DNA of 64,000 nucleotides from contig JAWQEG010001359.1 of NCBI GenBank assembly GCA_033782935.1, positions 186,001 to 250,000 of the forward strand. The letters are read 5' to 3'. The position numbers and the translations under genes were made by a program. Of the stretch, positions 39,209-52,800 are shown piece by piece (within the stretch, counting starts at the first letter, position 1; every line of letters starts with the position of its first letter). The notes beneath the pieces are model-generated. The model worked only from the letters and a program-made list of their open reading frames with translations, was not told where the DNA came from and ran no database searches. This stretch comes from Petrolisthes cinctipes (Eukaryota; Arthropoda; Malacostraca; Decapoda; Porcellanidae).

Positions 39209-40860
39209 AAATATTCTAGCACTGAGTAGGCATGTACAAATCGCTTCTGGGACCCCAAAATATCTAATTTTCGGGTGTTTTGAGCTTGAATTTGAGATAG
39301 AAACGAGTACAGACGATGCATGCACATATCGATTTTAGGCACCTAAAATATCGATTTTGAGCATGTTTTGAGCCTATATTTTGAAAACATTCTAGCAATG
39401 AGTAGGCATGTACAGATCGCTTCTGGGACCCAAAAATATCGAATTTTTGGGTGTTTAGGGCCAGAATTTGAGATATAAACGGGTACAGAAGATGCATGCA
39501 CATATCGACTTTTGGGCACATAAAAGATCGATTTTGAGTATGTTTTTGGCCTGTATTTTGAAAATACTCTAACACGGAGTAGGAATGTACAGATCGATTC
39601 TGGGACCCCTAAATATCGAATTTCCGGGTGTTTTGGGCCTAAATTTGAGATATCGTCTTTTTGGCACCTAAAATATCGATTTTTAGCATGTTTTTAGCCT
39701 ATATTTTTTAAATGTTTTAGCACTGAGTAGGCATGTACAGATTGCTTCTGGGACCCCAAAATATTGAATTTTCGGGTGTTTTGAGCCTGAATTTGAGATA
39801 TAAACGGGTACAGAAGATACATGCACAAATTGACTTTGGGCACCTAAAACATCGATTTTGAGCATGTTTTTGGGCCTGTATTTTGAAAATACTCTAACAC
39901 GGAGTAGGCATGTACAGATAGCTTCTGGGACCCAATAATATCGAATTTTCGGGTGTTTTGGGCCTGAATTTGAGATATCGCCTTTACGCACCTAAAATAT
40001 CGATTTTTAGCATGTTTTGAGCCTATATTTTGAAAATATTCTCGCACTGAGTAGGCATGTACAGATCGCTTCTGGGACCCAAAAATATCGAGTTTTCGGG
40101 TGTTTTGAGCCTGAATTTGAGATATAAACGGGTACAGAAGATGCATGCACATATCGACTTTTAGGAACCTAAAATATCGATTTTGAGGATGTTTTGAACC
40201 TATATTTTGAAAACATTCTAGCACTGAGTAGGCATGTACAGATCGCTTCTGGGACCCCCAAATATCGAATTTTAGGGTGTTTAGGGCCAGAATTTGAGAT
40301 ATAAACGGGTACAGAAGATGTATGCACATATCGACTTTAGAGCACCTAAAAGATCGATTTTCAGTATGTTTTTGGCCTGTATTTCGAAAATACTCTAACA
40401 CGGAGTAGTCATGTACAAATCCCTTCTGGGACCCCTAAATATCGAATTTTCGTGTGTTTTGGGACTGAATTTGAGATATCGACTTTTTGGCACCTAAAAT
40501 ATCGATTTTGAGCATGTTTTGAGCCTATATTTTTAAAATACTCTAACACGGAATAGGCATGTACAGATCGCTTCTGGGACCCCTAAATATCGAATTTTCG
40601 GGTTTTTAGGGCCAGAATTTGAGATATAAACGAGTACAGAAGATGCATGCACATATCGACTTTTGGGCACCTAAAAGATCGATTTTCAGTATGTTTTTGG
40701 CCTGTATTTTGAAAATACTCTAACACGGAGTAGGCATGTACAGATCCCTTCTTGGACCACTAAATATCGAATTTTCGGGTCTTTTGGGCCTTATTTGAGA
40801 TATCTACTTTTTGGCACCTCAAATATCGATTTTTAGCATGTTTTTTAGCCTTTATTTTGA
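39209..40860. repeat. Internal 10-monomer duplication within U2, copy 1 (1,652 bp)
   Basis: Monomers of 176, 177, 148, 177, 147, 177, 177, 148, 177 and 148 bp (6 L, 4 S). It starts just after GTTTTTTAGCCTTTATTTTG and contains TATCGATTTTAGGCACC (one base lost), CGAATTTCCGGG, TTTTTTAAATGTTTTAG and CTTCTTGGACCACT. Copy 2 follows at 40,861. The composition is unrelated to the 1,651-bp duplication at 17,903, despite the near-equal length and the same L:S ratio. Confidence 0.92.
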
Positions 40861-42512
40861 AAATATTCTAGCACTGAGTAGGCATGTACAAATCGCTTCT
40901 GGGACCCCAAAATATCTAATTTTCGGGTGTTTTGAGCTTGAATTTGAGATAGAAACGAGTACAGACGATGCATGCACATATCGATTTTAGGCACCTAAAA
41001 TATCGATTTTGAGCATGTTTTGAGCCTATATTTTGAAAACATTCTAGCAATGAGTAGGCATGTACAGATCGCTTCTGGGACCCAAAAATATCGAATTTTT
41101 GGGTGTTTAGGGCCAGAATTTGAGATATAAACGGGTACAGAAGATGCATGCACATATCGACTTTTGGGCACATAAAAGATCGATTTTGAGTATGTTTTTG
41201 GCCTGTATTTTGAAAATACTCTAACACGGAGTAGGAATGTACAGATCGATTCTGGGACCCCTAAATATCGAATTTCCGGGTGTTTTGGGCCTAAATTTGA
41301 GATATCGTCTTTTTGGCACCTAAAATATCGATTTTTAGCATGTTTTTAGCCTATATTTTTTAAATGTTTTAGCACTGAGTAGGCATGTACAGATTGCTTC
41401 TGGGACCCCAAAATATTGAATTTTCGGGTGTTTTGAGCCTGAATTTGAGATATAAACGGGTACAGAAGATACATGCACAAATTGACTTTGGGCACCTAAA
41501 ACATCGATTTTGAGCATGTTTTTGGGCCTGTATTTTGAAAATACTCTAACACGGAGTAGGCATGTACAGATAGCTTCTGGGACCCAATAATATCGAATTT
41601 TCGGGTGTTTTGGGCCTGAATTTGAGATATCGCCTTTACGCACCTAAAATATCGATTTTTAGCATGTTTTGAGCCTATATTTTGAAAATATTCTCGCACT
41701 GAGTAGGCATGTACAGATCGCTTCTGGGACCCAAAAATATCGAGTTTTCGGGTGTTTTGAGCCTGAATTTGAGATATAAACGGGTACAGAAGATGCATGC
41801 ACATATCGACTTTTAGGAACCTAAAATATCGATTTTGAGGATGTTTTGAACCTATATTTTGAAAACATTCTAGCACTGAGTAGGCATGTACAGATCGCTT
41901 CTGGGACCCCCAAATATCGAATTTTAGGGTGTTTAGGGCCAGAATTTGAGATATAAACGGGTACAGAAGATGTATGCACATATCGACTTTAGAGCACCTA
42001 AAAGATCGATTTTCAGTATGTTTTTGGCCTGTATTTCGAAAATACTCTAACACGGAGTAGTCATGTACAAATCCCTTCTGGGACCCCTAAATATCGAATT
42101 TTCGTGTGTTTTGGGACTGAATTTGAGATATCGACTTTTTGGCACCTAAAATATCGATTTTGAGCATGTTTTGAGCCTATATTATTAAAATACTCTAACA
42201 CGGAATAGGCATGTACAGATCGCTTCTGGGACCCCTAAATATCGAATTTTCGGGTTTTTAGGGCCAGAATTTGAGATATAAACGAGTACAGAAGATGCAT
42301 GCACATATCGACTTTTGGGCACCTAAAAGATCGATTTTCAGTATGTTTTTGGCCTGTATTTTGAAAATACTCTAACACGGAGTAGGCATGTACAGATCCC
42401 TTCTTGGACCACTAAATATCGAATTTTCGGGTCTTTTGGGCCTTATTTGAGATATCTACTTTTTGGCACCTCAAATATCGATTTTTAGCATGTTTTTAGC
42501 CTATATTTTGAA
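40861..42512. repeat. Internal 10-monomer duplication within U2, copy 2 (1,652 bp)
   Basis: Repeats 39,209-40,860 nearly base for base. A visible difference is CTATATTATTAAAATAC near 42,178 against CTATATTTTTAAAATAC near 40,526. Both copies carry the loss of the 177-bp monomer, so that loss came before the duplication. Confidence 0.9.
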
Positions 42513-44340
42513 AATATTCTAGCACTGAGTAGGCATGTACAGATTGCTTCTGGGACCCCAAAATATTGAATTTTCGGGTGTTTTTGGGCCAGAATTTGAG
42601 ATACAAACAGGTACAGAAGATGCATGCACATAACGACTTTTGGGCACCTAAATGATCGATTTTCAGTATGTTTTTGGCCTGTATTTTGAAAATACTCTAA
42701 CACGGAGTAGGCATGTACAGATCGCTTCTGGGACCCATAAATATAGAATTTTCGGATGTTTTGGGACTGAATTTGAGATATCGACTTTTTGGCACCTAAA
42801 AGATCTATTTTTAGCATGTTTTTAGCCTATATTTTGAAAATATTCTAGCACTGAGTAGGCATTGCTTCTGGGACCCAAAAATATTGAATTTTCGGGTGTT
42901 TTGAGCTTGAATTTGAGATATAAACGGGTACAGAAGATACATGCACATATTGACTTTGGGCATCTAAGATATCGATTTTCAGCATGTTTTGGGCATGTAT
43001 TTTGAAAACACTCTAACACGGAGTAGGCATGTACAGATCCCTTCTGGGACCCCTAAATATCGAATTATCGGGTGTTTTGGGACTGAATTTGAGATATCGA
43101 CTTTTTGGCACCTAAAAGATCGATTTTTAGCATGTTTTTAGCCTATATTTTGAAAATATTCTAGCACTGAGTAGGCATGTAGAGATTGCTTCTGGGACCC
43201 CAAAATATTGAATTTTCGGGTGTTTTGAGCCTGAATTTGAGATATAAACGGGTACAGAAGATACATGCACATATTGACTTTAAGCATCTAAAATATCGAT
43301 TTTCAGCATGTTTTGGGCCTGTATTTTGAAAATACTCTAACACGGAGTAGGCATGTACAGATCGCTTCTGGGACCCCTAAATATACAATTTTCGGATGTT
43401 TTGAGCCTGAATTTGAGATATAAACGGGTACTGAAGATGCATGCACATATCGACTTTTGGGCACCTAAAACATCGATTTTGAGCATGTTTTTGGACCTGT
43501 ATTTTGAAAATACTCTAAGACGGAGTAGGCATGTACAGATCGCTTCTGGGACCCCATAATATCGAATTTTCGGGTGTTTTGGGCCTGAATTTGAGATATC
43601 GCCTTTACGCACCTAAAATATCGATTTTTAGCATGTTTTGAGCCTATATTTTGAAAATATTCTAGCACTGAGTAGGCATCTACAGATCGCTTCTGGGACC
43701 CCATAATATCGAATTTTCGGGTGTTTTGGGCCTGAATTTGAGATATCGCATTTACGTACCTAAAATATCGATTTTTAGCATGTTTTGAGCCTATATTTTG
43801 AAAATATTTTAGCACTGAGTAGGCATGTACAGATCGCTTCTGGGACCCCATAATATCGAATTTTCGGGTGTTTTGGGCCTGAATTTGAGATATCGCCTTT
43901 ATGCACCTAAAATATCGATTTTTAGCATGTTTTGAGCCTATATTTTGAAAATATTCTAACACTAAGTAGGCATGTACAGATCGCTTCTGGGACCCCATAA
44001 TATCGAATTTTCGGGTGTTTTGGGCCTGAATTTGAGATATCGCCTTTACGCACCTAAAATATCGATTTTTAGCATGTTTTGAGCCTATATTTTGAAAATA
44101 TTCTAGCACTGAGTAGGCATGTACAGATCGCTTCTGGGACCCAAAAATATCGAATTTTCGGGTGTTTTGAGCCTGAATTTGAGATATAAACGAGTATAGA
44201 AGATGCATGCACATATCGACTTTTGGGAACCTAAAATATCGATTTTGAGCATGTTTTGAGCCTATATTTTGAAAACATTCTAGCACTGAGTAGGCATGTA
44301 CAAAGCGCTTGTGGGACCCCCAAATATCGAATTTTCGGGT

Positions 44341-47300
44341 GTTTTGGTCCTGAATTTGAGATATCGCATTTACGTACGTAAAATATCGATTTTTAGCATG
44401 TTTTGAGCCTATATTTTGAAAATATTCTAGCACTGAGTAGTCATGTACAGATCGCTTCTGGGACACAAAAATATCGAATTTTCGGGTGTTTTGAGCCTGA
44501 ATTTGAGATATAAACGGGTACTGAAGATGCATGCACATATCGACTTTTGGGCACCTAAAACATCGATTTTGAGCATGTTTTGGGCCTGTATTTTGTAAAT
44601 ACTCTAACACGGAGTAGCCATGTACAGATCGCTTCTGGGACCCCAAAATATCGAATTTTCGGGTGTTTAGGGCCAGAATTTGAGATATAAACGGGTACAG
44701 AAGATGAATGCACATATCGACTTTTGGGCACCAAAAAGATCGATTTTCAGTATGTTTTTGGCCTGTATTTTGAAAATACTCTAACACGGAGTAGGCATGT
44801 ACAGATCGCTTCTGGGACCCCTAAATATCGAATTTTCGGGTTTTTTGGACTGAATTTGAGATATCGACTTTTTGGCACCTAAAAGATCGATTTTTAGCAT
44901 GTTTTTACCCTATATTTTGAAAATATTCTAACACTGAGTAGGCATGTACAGATTGCTTCTGGGACCCCAAAATATTGAATTTTCGGGTGTTTTGAGCCTG
45001 AATTTGAGATATAAACGGGTACAGAAGATACATGCACATATCGCCTTCGGGCATCTAAAATATCGATTATCAGCTTGTTTTGGGCATGTATTTTGAAAAT
45101 ATTCTAGCACTGAGTAGGCATGTACAGATCGCTTCTGGGACCCCATAATATAGAATTTTCGGGTGTTTTTGGCCTAAATTTGAGATATCGCCTTTACGCA
45201 CCTAAAGTATCGAATTTTAGCATGTTTTTAGCCTATATTTTGAAAATATTCTAGCACTGAGTAGGCATGTAGAGATTGCTTCTGGGACCCAAAAATATTG
45301 AATTTTCGGGTGTTTTGAGCCTGAATTTGAGATATAAACGGGTACAGAAGATACATGCACATATTGACTTTTCGGCATATAAGATATCGATTTTCAGCAT
45401 GTTTTGGGCATGTATTTTGAAAATACTCTAACACGGATTAGGCATGTACAGATCGCTTCTGGGACCCCAAAATATCGAATTATCGGGTGTTTTGAGCCTG
45501 AATTTGAGATATAAACGGGTACTGAAGATGCATGCACATATCGACTTTTTGGCATCTAAAACATCGATTTTGAGCATGTTTTTGGCCTGTATTTTGAAAA
45601 TACTCTAACACGGATTAGGCATGTACAGATCGCTTCTGGGACCCCTAAATATCGAATTTTCGGGTGTTTTGGGACTGAATTTGTGATATCGACTTTTTGG
45701 CACCTAAAAGATCGATTTTTAGCATGTTTTTTAGCCTTTATTTTGAAAATATTCTAGCACTGAGTAGGCATGTACAAATCGCTTCTGGGACCCCAAAATA
45801 TCTAATTTTCGGGTGTTTTGAGCTTGAATTTGAGATAGAAACGAGTACAGACGATGCATGCACATATCGATTTTAGGCACCTAAAATATCGATTTTGAGC
45901 ATGTTTTGAGCCTATATTTTGAAAACATTCTAGCAATGAGTAGGCATGTACAGATCGCTTCTGGGACCCAAAAATATCGAATTTTTGGGTGTTTAGGGCC
46001 AGAATTTGAGATATAAACGGGTACAGAAGATGCATGCACATATCGACTTTTGGGCACATAAAAGATCGATTTTGAGTATGTTTTTGGCCTGTATTTTGAA
46101 AATACTCTAACACGGAGTAGGAATGTACAGATCGATTCTGGGACCCCTAAATATCGAATTTCCGGGTGTTTTGGGCCTAAATTTGAGATATCGTCTTTTT
46201 GGCACCTAAAATATCGATTTTTAGCATGTTTTTAGCCTATATTTTTTAAATGTTTTAGCACTGAGTAGGCATGTACAGATTGCTTCTCGGACCCCAAAAT
46301 ATTGAATTTTCGGGTGTTTTGAGCCTGAATTTGAGATATAAACGGGTACAGAAGATACATGCACAAATTGACTTTGGGCACCTAAAACATCGATTTTGAG
46401 CATGTTTTTGGGCCTGTATTTTGAAAATACTCTAACACGGAGTAGGCATGTACAGATAGCTTCTGGGACCCAATAATATCGAATTTTCGGGTGTTTTGGG
46501 CCTGAATTTGAGATATCGCCTTTACGCACCAAAAATATCGATTTTTAGCATGTTTTGAGCCTATATTTTGAAAATATTCTCGCACTGAGTAGGCATGTAC
46601 AGATCGCTTCTGGGACCCAAAAATATCGAGTTTTCGGGTGTTTTGAGCCTGAATTTGAGATATAAACGGGTACAGAAGATGCATGCACATATCGACTTTT
46701 AGGAACCTAAAATATCGATTTTGAGGATGTTTTGAACCTATATTTTGAAAACATTCTAGCACTGAGTAGGCATGTACAGATCGCTTCTGGGACCCCCAAA
46801 TATCGAATTTTAGGGTGTTTAGGGCCAGAATTTGAGATATAAACGGGTACAGAAGATGTATGCACATATCGACTTTAGAGCACCTAAAAGATCGATTTTC
46901 AGTATGTTTTTGGCCTGTATTTCGAAAATACTCTAACACGGAGTAGTCATGTACAAATCCCTTCTGGGACCCCTAAATATCGAATTTTCGTGTGTTTTGG
47001 GACTGAATTTGAGATATCGACTTTTTGGCACCTAAAATATCGATTTTGAGCATGTTTTGAGCCTATATTTTGAAAACATTCTAGCACTGAGTAGGCATGT
47101 TCAGTTCGCTTCTGGGACCCCAAAATATCGAATTTTCGGGTGTTTAGGGCCAGAATTTGAGATATAAACGGGTACAGAAGATGAATGCACATATCGACTT
47201 TTGGGGACCTAAAAGATCGATTTTCAGTATGTTTTTGGCCTGTATTTTTAAAATACTCTAACACGGAATAGGCATGTACAGATCGCTTCTGGGACCCCTA

Positions 47301-49835
47301 AATATCGAATTTTCGGGTTTTTAGGGCCAGAATTTGAGATATAAACGAGTACAGAAGATGCATGCACATATCGACTTTTGGGCACCTAAAAGATCGATTT
47401 TCAGTATGTTTTTGGCCTGTATTTTGAAAATACTCTAACACGGAGTAGGCATGTACAGATCCCTTCTTGGACCACTAAATATCGAATTTTCGGGTCTTTT
47501 GGGCCTTATTTGAGATATCTACTTTTTGGCACCTCAAATATCGATTTTTAGCATGTTTTTAGCCTATATTTTGAAAATATTCTAGCACTGAGTAGGCATG
47601 TACAGATTGCTTCTGGGACCCCAAAATATTGAATTTTCGGGTGTTTTTGGGCCAGAATTTGAGATACAAACAGGTACAGAAGATGCATGCACATAACGAC
47701 TTTTGGGCACCTAAATGATCGATTTTCAGTATGTTTTTGGCCTGTATTTTGAAAATACTCTAACACGGAGTAGGCATGTACAGATCGCTTCTGGGACCCA
47801 TAAATATAGAATTTTCGGATGTTTTGGGACTGAATTTGAGATATCGACTTTTTGGCACCTAAAAGATCTATTTTTAGCATGTTTTTAGCCTATATTTTGA
47901 AAATATTCTAGCACTGAGTAGGCATTGCTTCTGGGACCCAAAAATATTGAATTTTCGGGTGTTTTGAGCTTGAATTTGAGATATAAACGGGTACAGAAGA
48001 TACATGCACATATTGACTTTGGGCATCTAAGATATCGATTTTCAGCATGTTTTGGGAATGTATTTTGAAAACACTCTAACACGGAGTAGGCATGTACAGA
48101 TCCCTTCTGGGACCCCTAAATATCGAATTATCGGGTGTTTTGGGACTGAATTTGAGATATCGACTTTTTGGCACCTAAAAGATCGATTTTTAGCATGTTT
48201 TTAGCCTATATTTTGAAAATATTCTAGCACTGAGTAGGCATGTAGAGATTGCTTCTGGGACCCCAAAATATTGAATTTTCGGGTGTTTTGAGCCTGAATT
48301 TGAGATATAAACGGGTACAGAAGATACATGCACATATTGACTTTAAGCATCTAAAATATCGATTTTCAGCATGTTTTGGGCCTGTATTTTGAAAATACTC
48401 TAACACGGAGTAGGCATGTACAGATCGCTTCTGGGACCCCTAAATATACAATTTTCGGATGTTTTGAGCCTGAATTTGAGATATAAACGGGTACTGAAGA
48501 TGCATGCACATATCGACTTTTGGGCACCTAAAACATCGATTTTGAGCATGTTTTTGGACCTGTATTTTGAAAATACTCTAAGACGGAGTAGGCATGTACA
48601 GATCGCTTCTGGGACCCCATAATATCGAATTTTCGGGTGTTTTGGGCCTGAATTTGAGATATCGCCTTTACGCACCTAAAATATCGATTTTTAGCATGTT
48701 TTGAGCCTATATTTTGAAAATATTCTAGCACTGAGTAGGCATCTACAGATCGCTTCTGGGACCCCATAATATCGAATTTTCGGGTGTTTTGGGCCTGAAT
48801 TTGAGATATCGCATTTACGTACCTAAAATATCGATTTTTAGCATGTTTTGAGCCTATATTTTGAAAATATTTTAGCACTGAGTAGGCATGTACAGATCGC
48901 TTCTGGGACCCCATAATATCGAATTTTCGGGTGTTTTGGGCCTGAATTTGAGATATCGCCTTTATGCACCTAAAATATCGATTTTTAGCATGTTTTGAGC
49001 CTATATTTTGAAAATATTCTAACACTAAGTAGGCATGTACAGATCGCTTCTGGGACCCCATAATATCGAATTTTCGGGTGTTTTGGGCCTGAATTTGAGA
49101 TATCGCCTTTACGCACCTAAAATATCGATTTTTAGCATGTTTTGAGCCTATATTTTGAAAATATTCTAGCACTGAGTAGGCATGTACAGATCGCTTCTGG
49201 GACCCAAAAATATCGAATTTTCGGGTGTTTTGAGCCTGAATTTGAGATATAAACGAGTATAGAAGATGCATGCACATATCGACTTTTGGGAACCTAAAAT
49301 ATCGATTTTGAGCATGTTTTGAGCCTATATTTTGAAAACATTCTAGCACTGAGTAGGCATGTACAAAGCGCTTGTGGGACCCCCAAATATCGAATTTTCG
49401 GGTGTTTAGGGCCAGAATTTGAGATATAAACGGGTACAGAAGATGCATGCACATATCGACTTTTGGGCACCTAAAAGATTGATTTTCAGTATGTTTTTGG
49501 CCTGTATTTTGAAAATACTCTAACACGGAGTAGGCATGTACAGGTCGCTTCTGGGACCCCTAAATATCGAATTTTCGGGTGTTTTGGGACAGAATTTGAG
49601 ATATCGACTTTTTGGCACCTAAAAGATCGATTTTTAGCATGTTTTTGCCTATATTATGAAAATATTCCAGCACTGAGTAGGCATGTACAGATTGCTTCTG
49701 GGACCCAAAGATATTGAATTTTCGGGTGTTTTGAGCCTGAATTTGAGATATAAACGGGTACAGAAGATACATGCACATATCGACTTTGGGCATCTAAAAT
49801 ATCGATTTTCAGCATGTTTTGGGCATGTATTTTGA
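44341..49835. repeat. 36-monomer unit U3, lacking 825 bp at its start
   Basis: Relative to U1-U2 the offset drops from 7,363 to 6,538 near 44,340, a loss of 825 bp. That equals three 177-bp and two 147-bp monomers, and it removes the unit boundary itself. The rest follows U2 and U4 (offset 5,888 from 44,928 to 50,816 and onward). It carries the perfect palindrome TTTACGTACGTAAA at 44,369-44,382 and the private variant CTTCTCGGACCCC near 46,288. Confidence 0.9.
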
Positions 49836-52800
49836 AAATACTCTAACACCGAGTAGGCATGTACAGATCGCTTCTCGGACCCCAAAATATCGAATTTTCG
49901 GGTGTTTTGAGCCTGAATTTGAGATATAAACGGGTACTGAAGATGCATGCACATATCGACTTTTGGGCACCTAAAACATCGATTTTGAGCATGTTTTTGG
50001 GCCTGTATTTTGAAAATACTCTAACACGGAGTAGGCATGTACAGATCGCTTCTGGGACCCCATAATATCGAATTTTCGGGTGTTTTGGGCCTGAATTTGA
50101 GATATTGCCTTTACGCACCTAAAATATCGATTTTTAGCATGTTTTGAGCCTATATTTTGAAAATATTCTAGCACTGAGTAGGCATCTACAGATCGCTTCT
50201 GGGACCCCATAATATCGAATTTTCGGGTGTTTTGGTCCTGAATTTGAGATATCGCATTTACGTACGTAAAATATCGATTTTTAGCATGTTTTGAGCCTAT
50301 ATTTTGAAAATATTCTAGCACTGAGTAGTCATGTACAGATCGCTTCTGGGACACAAAAATATCGAATTTTCGGGTGTTTTGAGCCTGAATTTGAGATATA
50401 AACGGGTACTGAAGATGCATGCACATATCGACTTTTGGGCACCTAAAACATCGATTTTGAGCATGTTTTGGGCCTGTATTTTGTAAATACTCTAACACGG
50501 AGTAGCCATGTACAGATCGCTTCTGGGACCCCAAAATATCGAATTTTCGGGTGTTTAGGGCCAGAATTTGAGATATAAACGGGTACAGAAGATGAATGCA
50601 CATATCGACTTTTGGGCACCAAAAAGATCGATTTTCAGTATGTTTTTGGCCTGTATTTTGAAAATACTCTAACACGGAGTAGGCATGTACAGATCGCTTC
50701 TGGGACCCCTAAATATCGAATTTTCGGGTTTTTTGGACTGAATTTGAGATATCGACTTTTTGGCACCTAAAAGATCGATTTTTAGCATGTTTTTACCCTA
50801 TATTTTGAAAATATTCTAACACTGAGTAGGCATGTACAGATTGCTTCTGGGACCCCAAAATATTGAATTTTCGGGTGTTTTGAGCCTGAATTTGAGATAT
50901 AAACGGGTACAGAAGATACATGCACATATCGCCTTCGGGCATCTAAAATATCGATTATCAGCTTGTTTTGGGCATGTATTTTGAAAATATTCTAGCACTG
51001 AGTAGGCATGTACAGATCGCTTCTGGGACCCCATAATATAGAATTTTCGGGTGTTTTTGGCCTAAATTTGAGATATCGCCTTTACGCACCTAAAGTATCG
51101 AATTTTAGCATGTTTTTAGCCTATATTTTGAAAATATTCTAGCACTGAGTAGGCATGTAGAGATTGCTTCTGGGACCCAAAAATATTGAATTTTCGGGTG
51201 TTTTGAGCCTGAATTTGAGATATAAACGGGTACAGAAGATACATGCACATATTGACTTTTGGGCATATAAGATATCGATTTTCAGCATGTTTTGGGCATG
51301 TATTTTGAAAATACTCTAACACGGATTAGGCATGTACAGATCGCTTCTGGGACCCCAAAATATCGAATTATCGGGTGTTTTGAGCCTGAATTTGAGATAT
51401 AAACGGGTACTGAAGATGCATGCACATATCGACTTTTTGGCATCTAAAACATCGATTTTGAGCATGTTTTTGGCCTGTATTTTGAAAATACTCTAACACG
51501 GATTAGGCATGTACAGATCGCTTCTGGGACCCCTAAATATCGAATTTTCGGGTGTTTTGGGACTGAATTTGTGATATCGACTTTTTGGCACCTAAAAGAT
51601 CGATTTTTAGCATGTTTTTTAGCCTTTATTTTGAAAATATTCTAGCACTGAGTAGGCATGTACAAATCGCTTCTGGGACCCCAAAATATCTAATTTTCGG
51701 GTGTTTTGAGCTTGAATTTGAGATAGAAACGAGTACAGACGATGCATGCACATATCGATTTTAGGCACCTAAAATATCGATTTTGAGCATGTTTTGAGCC
51801 TATATTTTGAAAACATTCTAGCAATGAGTAGGCATGTACAGATCGCTTCTGGGACCCAAAAATATCGAATTTTTGGGTGTTTAGGGCCAGAATTTGAGAT
51901 ATAAACGGGTACAGAAGATGCATGCACATATCGACTTTTGGGCACATAAAAGATCGATTTTGAGTATGTTTTTGGCCTGTATTTTGAAAATACTCTAACA
52001 CGGAGTAGGAATGTACAGATCGATTCTGGGACCCCTAAATATCGAATTTCCGGGTGTTTTGGGCCTAAATTTGAGATATCGACTTTTTAGCACCTAAAAT
52101 ATCGATTTTTAGCATGTTTTTAGCCTATATTTTTTAAATGTTTTAGCACTGAGTAGGCATGTACAGATTGCTTCTTGGACCCCAAAATATTGAATTTTCG
52201 GGTGTTTTGAGCCTGAATTTGAGATATAAACGGGTACAGAAGATACATGCACAAATTGACTTTGGGCACCTAAAACATCGATTTTGAGCATGTTTTTGGG
52301 CCTGTATTTTGAAAATACTCTAACACGGAGTAGGCATGTACAGATAGCTTCTGGGACCCAATAATATCGAATTTTCGGGTGTTTTGGGCCTGAATTTGAG
52401 ATATCGCCTTTACGCACCTAAAATATCGATTTTTAGCATGTTTTGAGCCTATATTTTGAAAATATTCTCGCACTGAGTAGGCATGTACAGATCGCTTCTG
52501 GGACCCAAAAACATCGAGTTTTCGGGTGTTTTGAGCCTGAATTTGAGATATAAACGGGTACAGAAGATGCATGCACATATCGACTTTTAGGAACCTAAAA
52601 TATCGATTTTGAGCATGTTTTGAACCTATATTTTGAAAACATTCTAGCACTGAGTAGGCATGTACAGATCGCTTCTGGGACCCCCAAATATCGAATTTTA
52701 GGGTGTTTAGGGCCAGAATTTGAGATATAAACGGGTACAGAAGATGTATGCACATATCGACTTTAGAGCACCTAAAAGATCGATTTTCAGTATGTTTTTG

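Larger units (their letters stand above)
37410..44340. repeat. 36-monomer unit U2, expanded by an internal duplication
   Basis: Follows U1 at offset 5,888 up to about 40,500. One 177-bp monomer is then missing: the offset falls to 5,711 at TTTTTAAAATACTCTAAC near 40,535. A 1,652-bp tandem duplication follows, after which the offset is 7,363 (5,888 - 177 + 1,652). It ends at a hybrid monomer near 44,340, where U2 sequence with GCGCTTGTGGGACC switches to sequence matching 37,802 onward. Confidence 0.9.

Noticed and set aside
43465..44787. 440-codon open frame on the minus strand, the longest in the window
   Set aside because: It is a run of in-phase satellite monomers (59- and 49-residue repeats) created by the U3 fusion near 44,340. 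It has no recognisable domain, and the equivalent frame in intact units is split. This is a satellite read-through, not a gene.
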